Assembly (NCBI GenBank): GCA_023452965.1
Contig: JAEXUU010000642.1
Coordinates: forward strand, 1 to 6,321
Length of the DNA stretch: 6,321 bases
Source: Pseudomonadota bacterium
GTDB lineage: Bacteria; Pseudomonadota; Alphaproteobacteria; Rhizobiales; Beijerinckiaceae
Reading direction: 5' to 3'
In this document: positions 4,948-6,321 of the stretch, one piece after another
How positions within the stretch are numbered: the first letter of the stretch is position 1
How the letters are laid out: each line of letters starts with the position of its first letter
Translations under genes and position numbers: made by a program
The notes under the pieces: generated by a model
What the model saw: only the letters and a program-made list of their open reading frames with translations
Database searches by the model: none
Told to the model about the DNA's origin: nothing

Positions 4948-6240
4948 ATGAAAAGGAACGTTCTGATCATCGGCGCCGGCGGCGTCGGCCAGGTCGTCGC
5001 CCATAAATGCGCCCAGCACAACGACGTGCTCGGCGACATCCACCTCGCTTCGCGCAGCATCGAGAAATGCGAGGCGATCCTTCGCTCCGTTCGCGAGAAG
5101 CGCAGCCTGAAGACCGGCGGCCGGCTCGTCGGCCACGCGCTGGATGCGCTCGATGTCGAACGAACCGCCCAGCTGATCCGCGACACCGGCGCCGAGATCG
5201 TCATCAATGTCGGCTCGGCCTTCCTCAACATGTCGGTCCTATCGGCCTGCATCGCGACGGGTGCCGCCTATATCGACACGGCGATCCACGAAGACCCGCT
5301 GAAGATCTGCGAAACGCCGCCCTGGTACGGCAATTACGAGTGGAAGCGGCAGGCCGCTTGCGCCGGCGCAGGCATCACCGCGATCCTCGGTGCCGGCTTC
5401 GACCCGGGCGTGGTCAATGCCTATGCGGCGCTGGCGCGCGACGAGCACTTCGACAAGATCGACTCGATCGACATCGTCGACGTCAACGCCGGTGACCATG
5501 GCCGCTATTTCGCGACGAATTTCGATCCCGAAATCAATTTCCGCGAGTTCACCGGGCAGGTCTGGTCCTGGCAGAAGGGCGAGTGGACCGCGAACAAGAT
5601 GTTCGAGGTCAGCAAGAAATGGGACCTGCCGGTCGTCGGCAACCGCACCACCTATCTGACCGGGCATGACGAGATCCATTCGCTGTCGAAGAATCTCGAC
5701 GTGCCGAACGTCCGGTTCTGGATGGGCTTCGGCGAGCGCTACATCAACGTCTTCACCGTGCTGAGGAATCTCGGCCTGCTCTCCGAGCAGCCGGTCAAGA
5801 CGGCGGAAGGGCTCGAAGTCGTGCCGCTCAAGGTGGTGAAGGCAGTCCTGCCCGATCCGTCCTCCCTGGCGCCGGACTATGCCGGCAAGACCTGCATCGG
5901 CAATGTGGTGAAGGGGGTGAAGGACGGGCAGAAGCGCGAGGTCTTCATCTACAACGTCGCCGACCATGAGGAGGCCTATGCCGAGGTCGGCAGCCAGGCG
6001 ATCTCCTACACGGCCGGCGTGCCGGCCGCCGCCGCGGCAATCCTCGTCGCCAAGGGCGAGTGGGATGCGCGCAAGATGGTCAATGTCGAGGAGCTGGCAC
6101 CGCGGCCCTTCCTGCGCCTGCTCGACCAGATGGGCCTGCCGACGCGGATCCGCGATGCCGAAGGCGACCGGCCGCTGAGCTTCGAGGGCAAGCCAGCCAC
6201 CGCCGCGACGCGGGCAGCCGAGCCGGCCCTCGCGGGCTAA
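4948..6240 (+). CDS. carboxynorspermidine/carboxyspermidine dehydrogenase (saccharopine dehydrogenase family)
   Basis: This cytoplasmic enzyme condenses a diamine (putrescine or 1,3-diaminopropane) with L-aspartate beta-semialdehyde and reduces the imine with NADPH. The product, carboxyspermidine or carboxynorspermidine, is the substrate of NspC. It has an N-terminal Rossmann domain with the dinucleotide motif GAGGVGQVV (9-17), and the saccharopine-dehydrogenase-type catalytic domain follows. GAGFDPGVVNAYAA (148-161) and DHGRYFATNFDPEINFREF (183-201) are characteristic of this polyamine branch and not of the lysine-pathway enzymes. At 430 residues it is slightly longer than typical, with an Ala-rich tail after about residue 415. 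The start is ATG 4948, with AAAGGA twelve bases upstream. The spacing of 36 bases from nspC argues for one operon. Databases may label it simply 'saccharopine dehydrogenase', which would be misleading here. Confidence 0.93.
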   Translation: MKRNVLIIGAGGVGQVVAHKCAQHNDVLGDIHLASRSIEKCEAILRSVREKRSLKTGGRLVGHALDALDVERTAQLIRDTGAEIVINVGSAFLNMSVLSACIATGAAYIDTAIHEDPLKICETPPWYGNYEWKRQAACAGAGITAILGAGFDPGVVNAYAALARDEHFDKIDSIDIVDVNAGDHGRYFATNFDPEINFREFTGQVWSWQKGEWTANKMFEVSKKWDLPVVGNRTTYLTGHDEIHSLSKNLDVPNVRFWMGFGERYINVFTVLRNLGLLSEQPVKTAEGLEVVPLKVVKAVLPDPSSLAPDYAGKTCIGNVVKGVKDGQKREVFIYNVADHEEAYAEVGSQAISYTAGVPAAAAAILVAKGEWDARKMVNVEELAPRPFLRLLDQMGLPTRIRDAEGDRPLSFEGKPATAATRAAEPALAG

Positions 6241-6244
6241 TCGC

Positions 6245-6256
6245 GCCGGTACCGGC
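6245..6256. repeat. perfect 12-base palindrome just after the dehydrogenase stop
   Basis: GCCGGTACCGGC is a perfect inverted repeat without a loop, starting five bases after the TAA stop codon. A loop-free palindrome is a poor RNA hairpin, so it is more likely a protein-binding site or chance in GC-rich DNA. Confidence 0.5.
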
Positions 6257-6267
6257 CGACAGGCAGC

Positions 6268-6294
6268 GGGCAGGCCATGGCCGGCCCTCTGCCC
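6268..6294 (+). terminator. possible terminator hairpin after the polyamine genes
   Basis: GGGCAG (6268-6273) pairs with CTGCCC (6289-6294), and the loop contains the self-complementary GGCCATGGCC. The following bases, TCCACTTCC, are only mildly T-rich. The position, 30 bases after the last stop codon, suits the end of the operon, but the T-run is too poor for a firm call. Confidence 0.3.
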
Positions 6295-6321
6295 TCCACT
6301 TCCGAAGCCCGGCCGCCTACG

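Noticed and set aside
3700..5136. 478-codon open frame on the minus strand across nspC and the start of the dehydrogenase gene
   Set aside because: It is antisense to two well-supported genes, and its Ala/Asp/Val/Gly-rich translation with no family motif is typical of a shadow frame in GC-rich DNA.

Overview
This is a GC-rich window (third codon positions mostly G or C) from a Gram-negative bacterium, most likely an alphaproteobacterium of the Hyphomicrobiales (rhizobia-like) type. The pointers are a FixN/CcoN-type cbb3 oxidase subunit with FNR/FixK-like boxes upstream, an alphaproteobacterial-style Nudix hydrolase, and a carboxyspermidine-type polyamine route. A Bosea-like genus would fit, but that is only an impression from style and I could not test it.

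Layout. (1) Positions 1-1379, minus strand: the first 459 codons of ccoN, the catalytic subunit of the cbb3 cytochrome c oxidase. The gene runs off the left edge, and the rest of its operon (normally ccoO, ccoQ, ccoP) would lie outside the window. Two FNR/FixK-like palindromes lie 120-155 bases upstream of its start. (2) Positions 1536-1997: a long gene-free stretch with a weak candidate promoter and one GC-rich hairpin. (3) Positions 1998-2498, plus: a single-domain PTS EIIA protein of the PtsN/fructose class with its phospho-accepting histidine, followed at once by a perfect 16-base tandem repeat. (4) Positions 2633-3172, plus: a Nudix hydrolase that I start at a GTG behind a strong ribosome binding site. 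(5) Positions 3173-3400: a lower-GC intergenic region with a weak terminator-like hairpin and the best sigma70-like promoter in the window. (6) Positions 3401-3646, plus: an unrecognised 81-residue small protein with a strong ribosome binding site. (7) Positions 3814-4911 and 4948-6240, plus: carboxynorspermidine/carboxyspermidine decarboxylase (nspC) and the saccharopine-dehydrogenase-family carboxy(nor)spermidine dehydrogenase, 36 bases apart.

How they work together. The last two genes form a complete two-step spermidine route. The dehydrogenase joins a diamine (putrescine, or 1,3-diaminopropane) to aspartate beta-semialdehyde using NADPH, and NspC decarboxylates the product to spermidine (or norspermidine) without S-adenosylmethionine decarboxylase. 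The small protein is probably transcribed ahead of them from the promoter near 3324-3351, so it may be a leader or partner of the polyamine genes. The ccoN unit is transcribed the other way and is probably induced at low oxygen. The EIIA and Nudix genes have no obvious functional tie to either side. I saw no RNA gene, insertion sequence, CRISPR array or phage element. The most interesting items are the small ORF in front of the polyamine genes and the paired FNR/FixK-like boxes.
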